From assembly GCA_024867545.1 (NCBI GenBank), contig JANFNE010000061.1, positions 124,001 to 188,000 on the forward strand: a stretch of 64,000 nucleotides of DNA. The letters run 5' to 3'. The position numbers and the translations under genes were made by a program. The notes beneath the pieces are model-generated. The model had not been told where the DNA came from. It made no database searches and saw only the letters and a program-made list of their open reading frames with translations. Position 1 is the first letter of the stretch. Every line of letters starts with the position of its first letter. Origin of the DNA: Phytopythium helicoides (Eukaryota > Oomycota > Peronosporomycetes > Pythiales > Pythiaceae). Of the stretch, positions 45,554-57,549 are shown in pieces.

Positions 45554-46408
45554 ATGGCAACAATGTGGCGGGTGCTGCTGGCACTTGCGGCGCTCGTGGC
45601 GAGCGCCAGCGCGATGGTCGACCGCCGCATCTTCACGGAGCAGCGGACGGCATGGCCGCCGTCGGATCCGATGGTCCAGGACGCTGCGAGGGTGAGCGGA
45701 GCGCACGTTTTCGAGCGATTTGGCTGCTCGCTGACGCTTTCATTACAAGTTTGCGGTCAATGAGCTCAAGCTGCTGTCCGACTCGGGCGTGTACACGACG
45801 CTATCGCTGCATGAAGTGTTGGAGGCTGCCACTCAAGTGCGTAGCCCGTTGATGCTGCGTTGGCTATTTCCATATCTCATTTGGAATTGAATCAGCTTGG
45901 GGATTTTCACTACGTGACGCATCTGCGCGTGGCGCTGGCGTCGCCATACTTTGCCAGCCAGGAGCCACTGGAGACGTTCAACATGATGGTGCTAGAGCGG
46001 AAGCCACTGCCAGGGCAAAATAGAGACTCGAACGAGCGCAGTATCGCCATCGATGAGTTCCCTGTCATGAACGAGGACGCCATTGAGCAGTTTTGGATCC
46101 GCAAGGTTGAGAATCGCCGCCATCGACGGCGTGAACTGTTCAAGCAATGGGAGAGCGAAAGTGAAAGAGATATAGAGGATCAGCAACAACCAGTCACACA
46201 GAAGGAGAAGAAGGTCGTGTCGTTGGAGGAACTCCATCAGATGCCGACAATGCAGCTCCGATCGTTCATGGACAGCCCGTCGAGCAGCAATGACCTGCGC
46301 CTCGCAGTTGCACGCATCATCGATGAACGCTTAGAGCGTCTACAGCAACTAGAGCAGGGCATTACCGACGCAGTCTCAATCAAACACCCAGCAAAAGAGG
46401 AGCTCTGA
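45554..46408 (+). CDS. small secreted protein with a cystatin-like region
   Basis: Exons 45554-45691, 45750-45836 and 45896-46408, all phase 0, give 245 residues. Residues 1-20 are a signal peptide (MWRVLLALAALVASASA), so the protein enters the secretory pathway. Residues about 30-100 (FAVNELKLLSDSG, VLEAATQ, FHYVTHLRVALAS) resemble a cystatin fold, but the inhibitory QxVxG loop is not present. The C-terminal half is charged and helical (EELHQMPTMQLRSFMDSP, ERLERLQQLEQ), perhaps a small SAP-like helix pair. No RXLR motif is visible, so it is not an obvious host-translocated effector. Family assignment is tentative. Confidence 0.65.
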
Positions 46409-46519
46409 TTAGCCCCAAGGACAGCAAGATCGGCAAATAGCCAGCACGTTCTACACAAAACCGTTCATTAGGGAGACCACTCGTGAATTACCACCGTAAA
46501 GATCAGCATGGACCCGGTC

Positions 46520-47949
46520 TTAAATCAGGTCGGCGACGTTCATGGGCATCTCGTCAATCTGCGTGCTGTAGTACTGCTCAATGTCGCGCAGGATACGCAC
46601 GTCGTCGTCCTTGACAAAGTTGATAGCCACACCCTTGCGGCCAAAGCGACCAGAACGACCGATGCGGTGGATGTACAGCTCGCGATTGTTCGGAAGGTCA
46701 TAGCAGATGACGAGAGACACCTGTTGAACGTCGAGACCGCGACCCCAGACGTCCGTTGTGATAAGCACACGTGCACCACCGGCACGGAACTCCTGCATGA
46801 TAGCGTCGCGCTCCTTCTGCGGCATATCACCGTGCATGCTCGCCACCGTAAAGTTCGCCTCGCGCATCTTGGTCGTGAGCCAGTCCACTTTGCGCTTCGT
46901 GTTGCAGAAGATCACGGCCTGGGTGATCGTGAGTGTGTCGTACAAATCGCAGAGCGTGTCGAACTTCCACTCCTCCTTCTCGACAGCGACAAAGAACTGC
47001 TTGATACCTCAAGGGTCAACTCGTCACGCTTCACGAGCACCTTCACAGGCTCATTCATGAACTTGCGCGTAAGCTCAAGCACCTCCTGTGGCATGGTCGC
47101 CGATACTAGCAGCACCTGCGTGGACGGCGGCAGGTACCGGTAAATGTCGTAGATCTGGTCCTTGAAACCCTTGTTGAGCATCTCGTCAGCCTCGTCGATG
47201 ACCAGCATCTTGACGTTGCGCGTGCGGAGATTGCGGCGACGGATCATGTCAAAGATGCGGCCAGGAGTGCCCGACACGACCTGCACGCCGTGGTCCAGGC
47301 GGCGAATGTCTTCGCCCACCGACTTGCCGCCGATGCACGCGTGGCACTGCACGTTCATGTAGTCACCGAGCGCGAGCAGTACCTTCTGCGTCTGCTCGGC
47401 CAGTTCGCGCGTGGGCGAGATGACGAGCGCCTGCGTCTCGTTGCTCGCTGTGTCGAGCGTCTGCAGGATCGAGATGGAGAACACGGCGGTCTTGCCCGTG
47501 CCCGACTGCGACTGCGCAATCACGTCGCGGCCCTGGATGGCAGGCTTGATGGCACGCTGCTGAATGGCCGACGGCTTCTCAAAGCCTGCAGCCACGGCAC
47601 AGTCAAGTGTGAGAGACCTTCCAGCTACTACAAGGCGTGCAGCACCCCCTACCATAAGCGTAGATGCCGCGCAGCAGGTCCTCCTTGAGCCCCATGGCCT
47701 CGAACGTCGGGAGCACCTGCAGGTCCTTAGAGGTCGTGAACTCCACGCGCTCGCCGCCCTCATCGTCGCTGTTGTCGTCCACGAGCCGCGTGCCTGGCGA
47801 AGGAGCAAAGCGCCGAAAGTGGTCAGCATTTCAAACTTTTAACGCGGATTTCTCGCGCTCTAGAACGTTCCAGACGCTCGGACAAGCGCGAGAAGCAGCA
47901 CAGAGAGCGTGAGGAGGCACGTACGGCGCTTGGTGTCCTCGCGGGGCAT
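46520..47949 (-). CDS. DEAD-box RNA helicase, eIF4A-III-like (one frame break)
   Basis: Exons 47949-47925, 47793-47653 and 47585-46520 (complement) give about 410 residues, the normal length of eIF4A/eIF4A-III. Motifs in order: Q motif [10 protein letters not shown], Walker [26 protein letters not shown] in [12 protein letters not shown], then [13 protein letters not shown] and [13 protein letters not shown]. The C-terminus MPMNVADLI is diagnostic of the eIF4A-III/FAL1 group, an exon-junction-complex and nonsense-mediated-decay ATPase. One base is missing near 47006-47012 (DELTLE followed out of frame by [14 protein letters not shown]). The gene is expected to be essential, so a sequence error is far more likely than a mutation. 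Confidence 0.92.
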
Positions 47950-48502
47950 GATCGGCGTCGCCTGCGGACCTCGAGCGCGTCGACTTGGGCTGCGTGCCTT
48001 GCAGGTTGGGAGTAGATTTTCTGGCGAGCAACCTTTGGTGCGGAGCCAACGGGTTGAATATCAGCCAATCAGGCTGCAGATTGTACGAACTTGAGCACAG
48101 TTATTGGATGAAAGTACTACTTTTATAAGCTGTTGCCTGGTACAAGCTACTACATACGTACAAGCTTTCAACGGTAAATATATTGACGTGGAGATCTGCA
48201 TGAAGCGGCTTGGCGCAATGAGCAAAACGCCCACTGCGCTTTTCCCGCGACGCCACGCCATTGCCTTGAGCGGGCACTACCCAGACTGGTCGATTCAGGT
48301 CTTGAAAGGCTGAGGGCGTGAGACCTCGTCGGTGCTCGCCGAGACGCCAGGAACGATGAAAAGGAGAGAAATGAAGAAAAGCCGCCACCACGATGCCCAC
48401 GCAATGCAGTGTGTGTGGAGACTGCGGGCTTGGCGTCTCGCATGTCCGGCATCATCAGACCACCAGCAACCGTTCGAAGAAGCCATGCGATTTTGCTCCG
48501 AT
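47950..48502. other. intergenic region between helicase and copy 20
   Basis: About 550 bp, promoter of the helicase and 3' flank of copy 20. No gene supported. Confidence 0.5.
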
Positions 48503-50613
48503 CTACTGCTGCACAGCAACCTGCTTGGCCTGCTCGCATCCACCACATCCAGAATCGTCTCCACGAGCAATCTTGTCGACAAGCAAAGACTTCATCGTCT
48601 CATGGCACATCGGTAGCCGAGAAAACAGACGCTCCTGCTGCTCGGGCGTGAACTTGTGCGGGTACATGTGGTACTTGGCCATCAGGAAACGCTTCATCAC
48701 CACGTACTTGTTGCCGTTCGCGTCTTCGTGCCCAGTCAGCACCACACCACTCGACACGTCCTTCCGCATGCGCGTAGACGTCTGGTACGGATGCAGGTCG
48801 TCCTGGTCAATGTAGTCGGTTGCCATAACCGCGCTGTTGTCGCCAAATCGGCTGAAGAAGAGCGCGTTCGACTCGAGCTCCGGCATCTTCTCATCTTCCT
48901 CATCCCACTTCATGCTGGAAATAATGCGTTGGTGCATGAAATTGCACCTGATCGAGTCATAGGACTGCAAAGACAGCAAGATAATTCGGTGAGTGATCAG
49001 CTTTATGACTACGTCCATGTGCATACTGGCTGGTGACAAGGCACGTACCTCGCGAATCGTCATTGTTCCCATGGCGGCACAGAGGCCTTCCTCGTCCTTG
49101 CCAGCAATCTGTTCGTAAATAGCGCGAGCGACTTGGAACACGCTCACACCCTCGTACTTGGAGATGGCGAAGTTGACGCAGTACTGCTTGCCAAACTTCT
49201 CGAACGTGTCAGAGTACTGGTACGGCTGGTCAAGGTTCAGCCCTTGTGCCTTCTGCTCAATGTACTTGTACGTCATGTCGAGCTTCTCCTCGCGCAGAGA
49301 CAGAATCGTCTTTCTCCGCTCGTCGAAATCCTTTCCGAGATGAATGTACGACTCGATGGGAGTCATGAGTGCCATACGCTGGGAAAACATCATCAGGGTG
49401 TCACGTCAGCTTGGGTGATACCGGCATGTGGACTGCGTCAGCTCAACAATAAACCTACCACATCGTTGACAGGGGCGAACGAAAGCATCGCCTTGAAGTT
49501 GTCCATGTAGGTCTTCTGCTGCGAGACTATCTCAGAAAGCATGGACTTTTCCTGCGTCGCGTCAGCAAGCTTCTGCTTGCTCTCCGTGACTGCAGCGGGC
49601 TCGCGGCCACGGCGCTTTGACTTAATGCTTGCACGCTGCGGGCGACTCGACTTGGCACGCGACACGAGGTAGTCGTGCTGTGCTTCCAAGTACGTGGCCT
49701 CCTTTTCCAGCAGCTCTTTGTCGTGCTGCACCTCTTCCTCCGTCATCTCCTCGTCCTCATCGACACAGTCGAGCTCGTGCATCGACTTGTCTTTGGAATC
49801 AAGCTCGTCGTTGCTGGCGTCCATGTCCTCTGAGTCCGCACCCGAGTCATCCGTCGTGAGGTCGATGGGCGAGCCAGTCACACTGTGCGTCGACGTGGCC
49901 GTTGACGCCGTCGAGAGCGACGAGGACGACTGGTGGGTAAATAGCACGGGGTGCGCCGGAGGGGTCATTTGTGGGTAGCCCGAGGGGTGGGCCGCTGCCG
50001 CCGCCGCGATCCATGCGGCGTGCGCCTGTCGGTCCTTGAGGATAGGGCAGTCGATCTCAATCTCTCCCAGGTCGCTCTTGCAGGGCGACGCGGTCTCGCT
50101 GCTGTTGGGGCACGTGCTGCTCGGGCAGGGCGAGGAGAGCACGTCGACGTCCGTGAAGCCATCAAGATCGACGGCTCCGCAGACACAGTGGCCCTCCGGA
50201 CAGTAGCACGTGCACGGCTTGGCCGCGAGCTCCTTCCCGTCCCCTCCGTCGAGCTTGACGACCTTCTCCATCTCGCGCAGGAAGGCCTCTCCGTCCACGA
50301 TGAAGGCCGACACGTCGTCTTCCGGCGGCGCGGGGTTCGCCCCCGGCTCATGCAGCGACCCTCGCTTGTCGTCCAGCGCCGACAGCAGCTCGCACTCCTC
50401 CTTGCTGAGCCCGTCGGGTCCGCGCGCTCCCGCCCCCTCGCTCGCGATGTCCACGCCCACCGAGCAGTTGCCCAGCAGGTCGTCCACATTGAAGGCGTTG
50501 GGGCACGACGGAGGGTCCAGGAAGCCGCTGCCGCCCGCCGCGCCCTCCTCGCCGTCCACGAGCTGCAGCAGGTCGTACTCGAGCACGAGGTCGTCGGGGA
50601 GCCCCGCCGCCAT
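48503..50613 (-). CDS. M96-related protein, acidic subtype, copy 20
   Basis: Exons 50613-49459, 49378-49049 and 48964-48503 (complement) give 648 residues. A long acidic N-terminus (1-320) of activation-domain type contains a Cys cluster at 134-145 (CTCYCPEGHCVC) and DEDEEMTEEE. Next come a coiled coil (LLEKEATYLEAQHDYL), a basic patch (RPQRASIKSKRRGRE) and a second coiled coil ending at 385. The C-terminal domain keeps family landmarks in altered form: TPIESYIHLGKD, TMTIRE, YIDQDDLHPYQ and YVVMKRFLMAKYH. The first intron is at the family's intron 2 position; the second (49048-48965) lies inside the domain, after TIRE, where other copies have none. Start in AACCATGGC. Confidence 0.8.
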
Positions 50614-51084
50614 GGTTTCACTTGCGTTCAGTATAGCGACAGGCGCCGCGACTCGTTTCCCCCGCTCGCGTTCGAGAAGGAAATGCCAGCGAGCTGGTGG
50701 GAGGAGGAGCCGTGCGAGCGGCTCGGGATGGGGAAAAGACGCGGTTTCAGCCAATCACATACGTTTGACAGGAGATGGAATGGCCTGATTGGAGAAAATA
50801 GACACGCGATAAGAGACAAGCATGACGAGTGTGCGCGACCAGATGCCGTAATCGCGCTGGATGAGCGTCATGCGGTGTGGTACCACGCGCTTTCGACTAA
50901 GTTATGGTCCGATGCAACTGTCTATACCGCTACTTGCTCAACGCTACTTTACCCGAGCACTACGGTCAGCCTACCCACACTCGTGGGTTGCGCTACCAGC
51001 ATTCTTTCCGCACTGAATCTTCTGTTGAGCTACATGATTGGACAAAACAAGTTGTTATCTGATGCCATTGACCAATCCGATTCC
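50614..51084. other. intergenic region between copies 20 and 21
   Basis: 470 bp, largely promoter of copy 20; antisense frames overlapping copy 20 extend into it but encode nothing recognised. Confidence 0.5.
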
Positions 51085-52957
51085 TCATTTACACGTTCGC
51101 CACACCCATTGGCTATAAACTACTACGCCTGAGCCCGACTCAGATCCCAAGTTGAAGAGCTCCTCAAGCTGCTGACTCCTCGTCGCCTTGCTCATGCTCC
51201 TGCTCCTGCTCTTTGCCCGCTGTTCCTGCAGCTGCCGAGGTGCTGCCTGGCAGCCGGGGAAGCGGTACTGGCTCCATACGCGCTGCTCGTCGCTCCCTCG
51301 GCGCGGGTGGCGGCCCGCGAGGAAGAACCGCAGTGCTTGGCCCCACAGATGACGCGTGTCGAGATGGCATGCACGAGCTCGGGCGTCGGTTCGCGGTGCT
51401 GCTAAGTGGTGCCGGATGAACGAGAAGCGCTTCATGATAACTCCCGCGGTGCCAGTTGCAGCGTCGACGTGCCTCCTCAGTGTGATCCTGCAAGCAAGGG
51501 GTTGTTAGATCGCCTGGAAGCATACGAGGCAAGCGTCTTGGCTAGCACCATGCACGCACCCGACGGAAATGTCCTTGCGGATGCGGCTCCTGGAATGGTA
51601 CGGGTGCAGATCGTCCTTGTCGACGTAGTCGCTCGCGAGCACCGTGAATCCGTCGCGGTCCGGAAACGACTTACGGAAGAAGACCGTATTGGACTCTTGT
51701 ACGACGAACCCGCGGTCGTGCAACCGCTTGCGGGGCACATCCACGCGGTCGACGATCCGAGCGTGCAGGAATTGCTCCTCGATGCCGTCAAAGTACTCGC
51801 GATTGGAGACGCAGCCGAGCATTTGCGAGACGCCGTCGAGCGGTATCACAAACTGGTCCTGGATGACGTCGGCGACCTCGCCCAGCGTTGTGTTGGCCAA
51901 GAACGAGGCCGTAAAGTCGACTGTGTAAACTTGCCAAACTTTTCAAATGTGTCGAGGTAGAAAAAGTCGCGCAGCGGGTCGATGTGCCGAGTCTGGTACT
52001 CTATAAAGTGCTGCACCGCGTCGATCTTGGTATCGCGCAGGCTCATGAGCATGGCGCGCCGCTCTTTGGGGTCTTTTCCTAGATGAATGTACGATTCCAT
52101 CGGCGTCATGAGCGATAGCCTCTGCGTTGAAGAAGGAGCACAGGTCAACACCACCGCATCGACAAAGCACACCATGAGTAGCGCGTACATAGTGGGTGAT
52201 TGGTGCCTGCATAAGCGCGACTTCAAGTGCGCAGACGCTCTTCTGGTGTTGTGCGAGTAGCTGGCTGAGCATGGCTTGGTGCCGCTGCGCCGCTTCAAGG
52301 GACCTCCGCTCGTCCTCTGCGCGGGTCTCCCACCCAGCGTCCATGTTCATTGGCGACATGAAGGACTCGAGGTTCGAGCTCGCGGCACTGGCCTTGAACT
52401 GCAGAAACTCACGCTGCGCCTCGAGGAACTTTGCCTCCCGCTCCAGCAGCTCGCGCTCGCGCTGGAAGAAATCACTGTCCACGTCAACGCCTCCCTGACT
52501 GGCATCCACATCGCAGTCTGCTCACCTCGTAGACTCCGTCATCCACCGGCTCCTCACTACGCTGCTCTAGCGCCTCGCTCTTGCTGCTCGCCTCTTCCAG
52601 CGTCTGGTGTTGGTGCGACAGCGACAGCTCGAGCTCCATGTCCGCCAGCGGCTGCGGCTGTGACGCATTCCAGTGGTCCACATCTGCCATCGTCTGGTCC
52701 CCGTGATCGCCAACGAGCGAGTCGATGGCCGCCAGGTACGCCTCCTGGATCTCGGCGCGGCCCGAGTCCAGCAGCAGCTCGATGTCGCGGAAGAGCTCCA
52801 CGTCCAGCAGCTCATCGCCGCCGCCGTCGTCCTCCATCGCCTCCTCCGCCAGCGCGTCGCCCGCGAGGCGCGTCGCTAGCTGCTCCGGAAGCTCCGCCGG
52901 CGCCTCCAGCACCAGCGCCGCGCCCTCCCACCGCTCGCCGCCGCGCTCGTCCGCCAT
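51085..52957 (-). CDS. M96-related protein, acidic subtype, copy 21 (structure uncertain)
   Basis: Proposed exons 52957-52526, 52494-52189, 52121-51560 and 51487-51085 (complement). The N-terminal 144 residues are acidic (AEEAMEDDGGGDELLDVE). Exon 2 is a coiled coil (ERELLEREAKFLEAQREFL) matching copy 20 but without its basic patch. Exon 3 carries TPMESYIHLGKD, DTFEKFGK and YVDKDDLHPYHS; exon 4 resumes with GVIMKRFSFIRHH, after which similarity to copy 20 ends. Problems: the first intron would be only 31 nt (or 40 nt with another donor), and one base is missing near 51928-51935. The 3' end is not reliable. Confidence 0.6.
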
Positions 52958-53213
52958 TCCGCCGCCGGGAAACCCCGCCTGCCTTCCTGCCTGCCTGCCG
53001 TTCCTCAACTTGCGCTCATCTTCTGTCGGTCACGTAATAACCGGAACGGAACGGGGGGTACATGAGGGTACACTTTATACAAATGTCAAGTTTAAAGCAC
53101 ATGTCGCATGCCGAAGTGGCGCACACCCAGCATCGGACTCGGCTTTTGTATGCCGCGTTTTGCCAGTCTCGCCACTTCCGAAAAGAAAGACAAGCAGCAC
53201 CTGCCGGCCTCTC

Positions 53214-54677
53214 ATGGAGTCGCGGCCGACGTCGCCGCCACTGCCGACGCTCTCGCAGCTGCTGCAGCGCCACGCGTCGTTCGCGTCGCCCGCCGCGCCC
53301 GCGGGCGCCTCGCTGCCGCCTCCGCCGCCGATTTCGCTCAGGAGCGACGCGCACAAGCGGACGAGGAGCGAGGAGGACGACGAGGAGCTGGACGAGTCGT
53401 CGTCGGGATCTGGCGGCCGAGTAGACGAGGAGGAGGCGCGCGGCAGGGATACGTCGCCCACGCGGCGCCCGACCAAGTCCAGGAAGCCCACGTACCTCGT
53501 CCGCAAGGTGCGATTCGCGAGTGGGGACACGCTGGTGACGGTGGACTGCTCAAGATACTCACACGCGATGGGGTGACAGGAGGAGAAGGAGGAGCTGCTG
53601 CAGGAGATCCGCGCGCTGCAGGACCAGGTGGTGTTCTTGAGGCAGCGATTCGGCGTGGACGAGCAGGCGCTGCAGGACCGACAGCTCGTCGAGAAGGAGG
53701 TGGCCAACCACGAGCTACGCAAGTCGGTGCGCAGTCACCATTTCCAGGTGCTCGCGGCCCAGTCGGCCATCTGCGAGCTCACGGTGCGTCGAGCTTGATT
53801 CGAAATAGGGTAGCGGGGGCGTCGTGTTGACGACCGCGCCGCGCAGACCAAGCTCCATAGCGAATGCCCCATCGACACGTTCATCCACCTCGGGCAAGAA
53901 TGGACCCAGCGCAACGAAACGCTGTGTGCGCTCAAGGAGCCCCAGCTCCGACAGGCAGCCGAACTCTTGGAGAGACGCATGCAATTCTTCTCTGAACCCC
54001 GCGAATACGTTGAGTCCTCGCAGTTCCTGTCGGACGCGGGTGATTACTGCTCCATCCGCTTCGACATGACCCCTCTCGAGGGGATGCACTCGGTCAAGGA
54101 CGCATTCGATCTCGTCCACTACTACTTGACCCGCATGCAGACGCGTGCCACTCCGCATTCGGGTGCCAAGTTCTCAAGCATGGACCAGATGGCTTCCGAT
54201 GGGAACATCATCCAGCGCCGAATGGTTTTGTCCCAGACGGATTCATTGGCGACCGAGGCCAACTTTGTCGTTTTCTCGGACTTGCGCCGCTCCGACCGAT
54301 CCTCTCGAAAAAAAGGCGGGCTCACATCTTCGACTGCGGGTGACCTCGGTCTACTCGTGCTCAATTTTGTCGATCTGGACGATCTGTACCCGTACGACCC
54401 TACAAACTACGTGCAGCACGACCTTAGCGGTGTCATTGCAGTCGAGTCGGTAAAGCGTCGCGTGAAGACACCCCACGGCCACGAGAAGGACGAGAACGTG
54501 ATTGTTATGACGCGCTGGGTATTGCAAAAGCTGCGCCGCTCAAAGCACCACTTGCCAAGCAATGTGATGCAACTCATGCGGGACCGCATCAACGAGCCAT
54601 CGAACGCCATCCTCACGGCGCTGAAGGAGGCACGGCCGCCACTAGACCTCGAAAACCGCTCGGTGTATTTATGGTGA
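53214..54677 (+). CDS. M96-like family protein, copy 22
   Basis: Exons 53214-53507, 53580-53783 and 53847-54677 give 442 residues. Leader 1-88 is Pro/Ser-rich then acidic (EEDDEELDESSSGSG); signature SRKPTYLVRK 89-98, the best match to copies 1 and 8 outside the + strand block; coiled coil 99-166; domain 167-442 with AGDYCSIRFDM, FVDLDDLYPYDP and IVMTRWVL. A 19-residue insert around SSRKKGGLTSSTAGD lies before the FVDLDD motif. Divergent from copy 21, start codons 256 bp apart. Confidence 0.86.
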
Positions 54678-55667
54678 CCAGGCATTGCATTGTGCCATTG
54701 GATTGCAACCGTGTGCATTGGCACGGATGGCAGTAAATATGTAGGAGTTTTGCCCGTAGGATTTTGCTTTGGCTTGACAAGCTGCTAAGTTAGGTACCCA
54801 GAATTCTTAGAGCGCTGCTGATATGTTGCTGCTGGTGGTGCTGCTGCTGCTTGACCAGCTTGAAGTGATTGCGTACAGTATTCCTGCCTTGCTCAGTGAT
54901 CCAACGGAGTTCAACGGGGATGAGAGCTTCCCGAAGTGGGTTCCGCTGATGAACGTGGTGCTTGGTGGATCAGAAGCGGGAACAAGTGGTGCAATGCACT
55001 GGTGGCCCGCAGCGTTTAACACCTCGAAAGGCGTCAATGGCTGGTGCCTGCAATAGCACCAAGCACCAAGCACTTCAACGCGATCAAGCGCTCACAAATC
55101 CGATCGAACAGTATTACGCCCGCTGCAAAAGCACGATTTTCGGTCGGGCGAAAACAGCCAGAAGGGCGTAATAAACGCGGCCAATGTTGACGGCACGACT
55201 GGCAAGCTTCAAGCAGTCCTCCCATCCAAAAGCCTTTTTAAACTAATGTTATCTTTAAATAACATTTGTTTTAACAACTTTACACATAATATAAAAGCCT
55301 CTATGAATGTATTTATTATCTTCTCTTCATGTTGTTCCGATAACTTTGTTGATTGTGCCGCGGTTGACGCGCCACATGGGTTCACCCATACAAACTCCAA
55401 GTCAATCGTCCCGCGCTCCGCATGTCTGCGCTCATCATACAAACTCCAAGTCCTCGCACGCAGCAGCACGCACCGCGCCCATCCCCTCGCCGAGGCCCAG
55501 CCGACCAATCAAATCGCAGGAGCAAAATCACCGCCAGAAGCTCACCACAATCAGACATAATCAGGCGTGTATACTGCGGCCCAGTATGGCTGTGCCACGC
55601 CGGACGCGCCTCGGTCTCCGCTCATTTGCGAGTCCGCTGCCCCCGAGCCACTCCACCTAACGCCACG
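54678..55667. other. intergenic region between copies 22 and 23
   Basis: About 1 kb. 55220-55330 is strongly AT-rich compared with its surroundings; the remainder has no recognised gene. Confidence 0.55.
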
Positions 55668-57131
55668 ATGACGTTTCTGCCGGCCTCCGAGCCGCGACTG
55701 GTGCCGCTGTTGCCCAAAGGCGTCACGCTGCCGCGCGTGCCGCTGCTCGACCACCTGCACGCCCCGTTCTCGGCCCGAGCGGCCTGCAGCCCGCCGTCCG
55801 ACGCGCCGGAGACGACCTGCGGCCGCCTCCGAGCTGTGCGACGAGCGGGCGTGGAGGAGCTCAATCGGCAGCAAGCGAGCGGGCTCTAGCGACTCGGACG
55901 ACTCGGCATCGCCCAGCAGGAAGCGGGTCAAGCCGCACAAGTGGCGCAAGCCCACCTACCTCGTCCGCAAGGTGTGTGTGTGCGCGCATCTCTCATCATT
56001 GAAAGGAAGGAAGTGGAGAAGATGGGATGGTCTGACAGCGAATGGACGGAACAGGAGGAGAGAGATGTATTGCTAAGCGAGATTCGAGCGCTCGAGGCCA
56101 AGGTGCAGCTGCTGCGGCGCCACGCGGGGCTCGCACCAAGCTGCGGAGTATCGACCAGCGGACTGCCCACGCTCGTTGACACGGAGCTACACAACAATCT
56201 GCTGCGAGAGTCCATGCGCAACCAGCAGCTCCAGCTCCTTTCGGCGCAGTCCGCGATCTCCGAGCTCGCCATGGTCCGTCTAGCCGACCAGAGCTCGTGG
56301 ATGGAAAGAGGTTCATAGGACTGACGTCGCTTTGTTCATGACAGCACTCGCTCCCCCAGCACTGCCCACTAGCGTCGACTATCCAGCTGCGACGAGACTG
56401 GAACCAGCGCCGCGAAACGCTCCTGGGACTCAAGGACTTGAAACTACGAGATGCACGACAGCTTTTGGAGAAGCGCACACAGTTTCTTGAACGACCAGGT
56501 CAATTGCGCCACAGTGTCGAGCACTCGCAGTTCGTGACGGAACAAGGTGACCTTTGTGCGCTGCACTTTGACGTCGTCCCGCTCGAGGGACTTGCGTGTG
56601 TCAAGCAAGTATTCAGGTCGGCAAGAAGGTACATGCAGCATGTGCAACAGGCCAACTCGCGCGAGGAGAGCAACAACGTCATCCACGGCGCCGAGAACGA
56701 TGACGACGACAGTGGAAGCATTCTGCATCGACGAGTGCTCATTTCGAGCGAGATGTTCCCTACTGAGTCCAATTTTGTGGTCTTCTCGGAGCTGACACCA
56801 GCCAGAAACAACAAGCTCCTCGGCTTTGTCGGGTCTGATCGCCTTTGACTTTGTCGACGAAGACGAACTGTACCCGTACCGTACGAGCGAGTTCCTTCGG
56901 CAGAACGTCACCGGTGCCTTGAGCATCCGCCTCCGGAACTCGGACAGCTGCGCCGGAGCCAACTCGGAGCCAGTGGTGGTGCTGACTCGATGGGTATTCA
57001 TCACGGTGCACCGCGAAGGGAAGTCCATCCCGCCCAAGGCTCTCGAGGAGGCCCGCAACCGCATTGAGCGCATCGGCGATGAGATGGTCGACTCGCTGCG
57101 TGCCGAGTGCTTTTCTCCACCCACCAGGTAG
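55668..57131 (+). CDS. M96-like family protein, copy 23 (two frame breaks)
   Basis: Exons 55668-55971, 56055-56273 and 56345-57131, about 435 residues once two extra bases are ignored. Leader starts MTFLPASEPRLVPLLPKG; the frame then shifts near 55812-55822 to reach SSDSDDSASPSRKRV and the signature WRKPTYLVRK. Coiled coil is exon 2. Exon 3 runs FLERPGQLRH, QGDLCALHFDV, then shifts near 56808-56820 before FVDEDELYPYRT and VVVLTRWVF. The exon lengths (304 and 787 nt) are each one more than a multiple of three, which fits single-base insertions rather than true loss. Confidence 0.75.
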
Positions 57132-57549
57132 ATATCATGAAACACATTGTAGTGTACATAGGCATCATTGTTATTCATCAGAAGACAGACAAACTATCAT
57201 ACAGCCCAACAATCTCTCGCTGCGATAAACACAATCTGCGGCTGCAATCAACAACAGTTGATGCTGCGAGCATCAACATGCAGACAGAACAGGTTGCACC
57301 GTGAGCAACATCACAGCGAGCATCAACACCAGTTGATTGTGGCCGCAATCTTCGAATGGAGGGAAAATTGTCATCATCATGATCGTCCGGGTGAATCCAA
57401 ACAAGATCACAACAAGCTCGCAACAATCTCACAACAAGCTCGTAGCCCATCGATCACAAGACCAGCCCAGCCTCGAGTTCCCTCGAGTATTCAAGTGCAC
57501 TATACAAGAAACCACCAGCCGAGCGTGCGTGTATTTAACGGGTATCTCA
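57132..57549. other. convergent 3' intergenic region of copies 23 and 24
   Basis: About 420 bp between two gene 3' ends. Contains repeated ATCAAC/GTTGAT hairpins (57247-57277 and 57322-57337) and a CAACAA-rich run around 57410-57440. Confidence 0.6.
57257..57277. repeat. perfect 9-bp stem hairpin
   Basis: GTTGATGCT, loop GCG, AGCATCAAC. Its right half recurs at 57318-57327, where ATCAAC-ACCA-GTTGAT forms another stem. Lies between convergent genes, where mRNA 3' ends form. Confidence 0.6.

Noticed and set aside
49951..51132. 393-residue open frame on the plus strand
   Set aside because: Antisense shadow of the GC-rich acidic exon of copy 20; composition is Arg/Ala/Val-rich, as expected from the complementary strand.
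51085..51487. Defined C-terminus for copy 21
   Set aside because: After GVIMKRFSFIRHH two frames are equally open and neither matches copy 20, so the end is given only as approximate.
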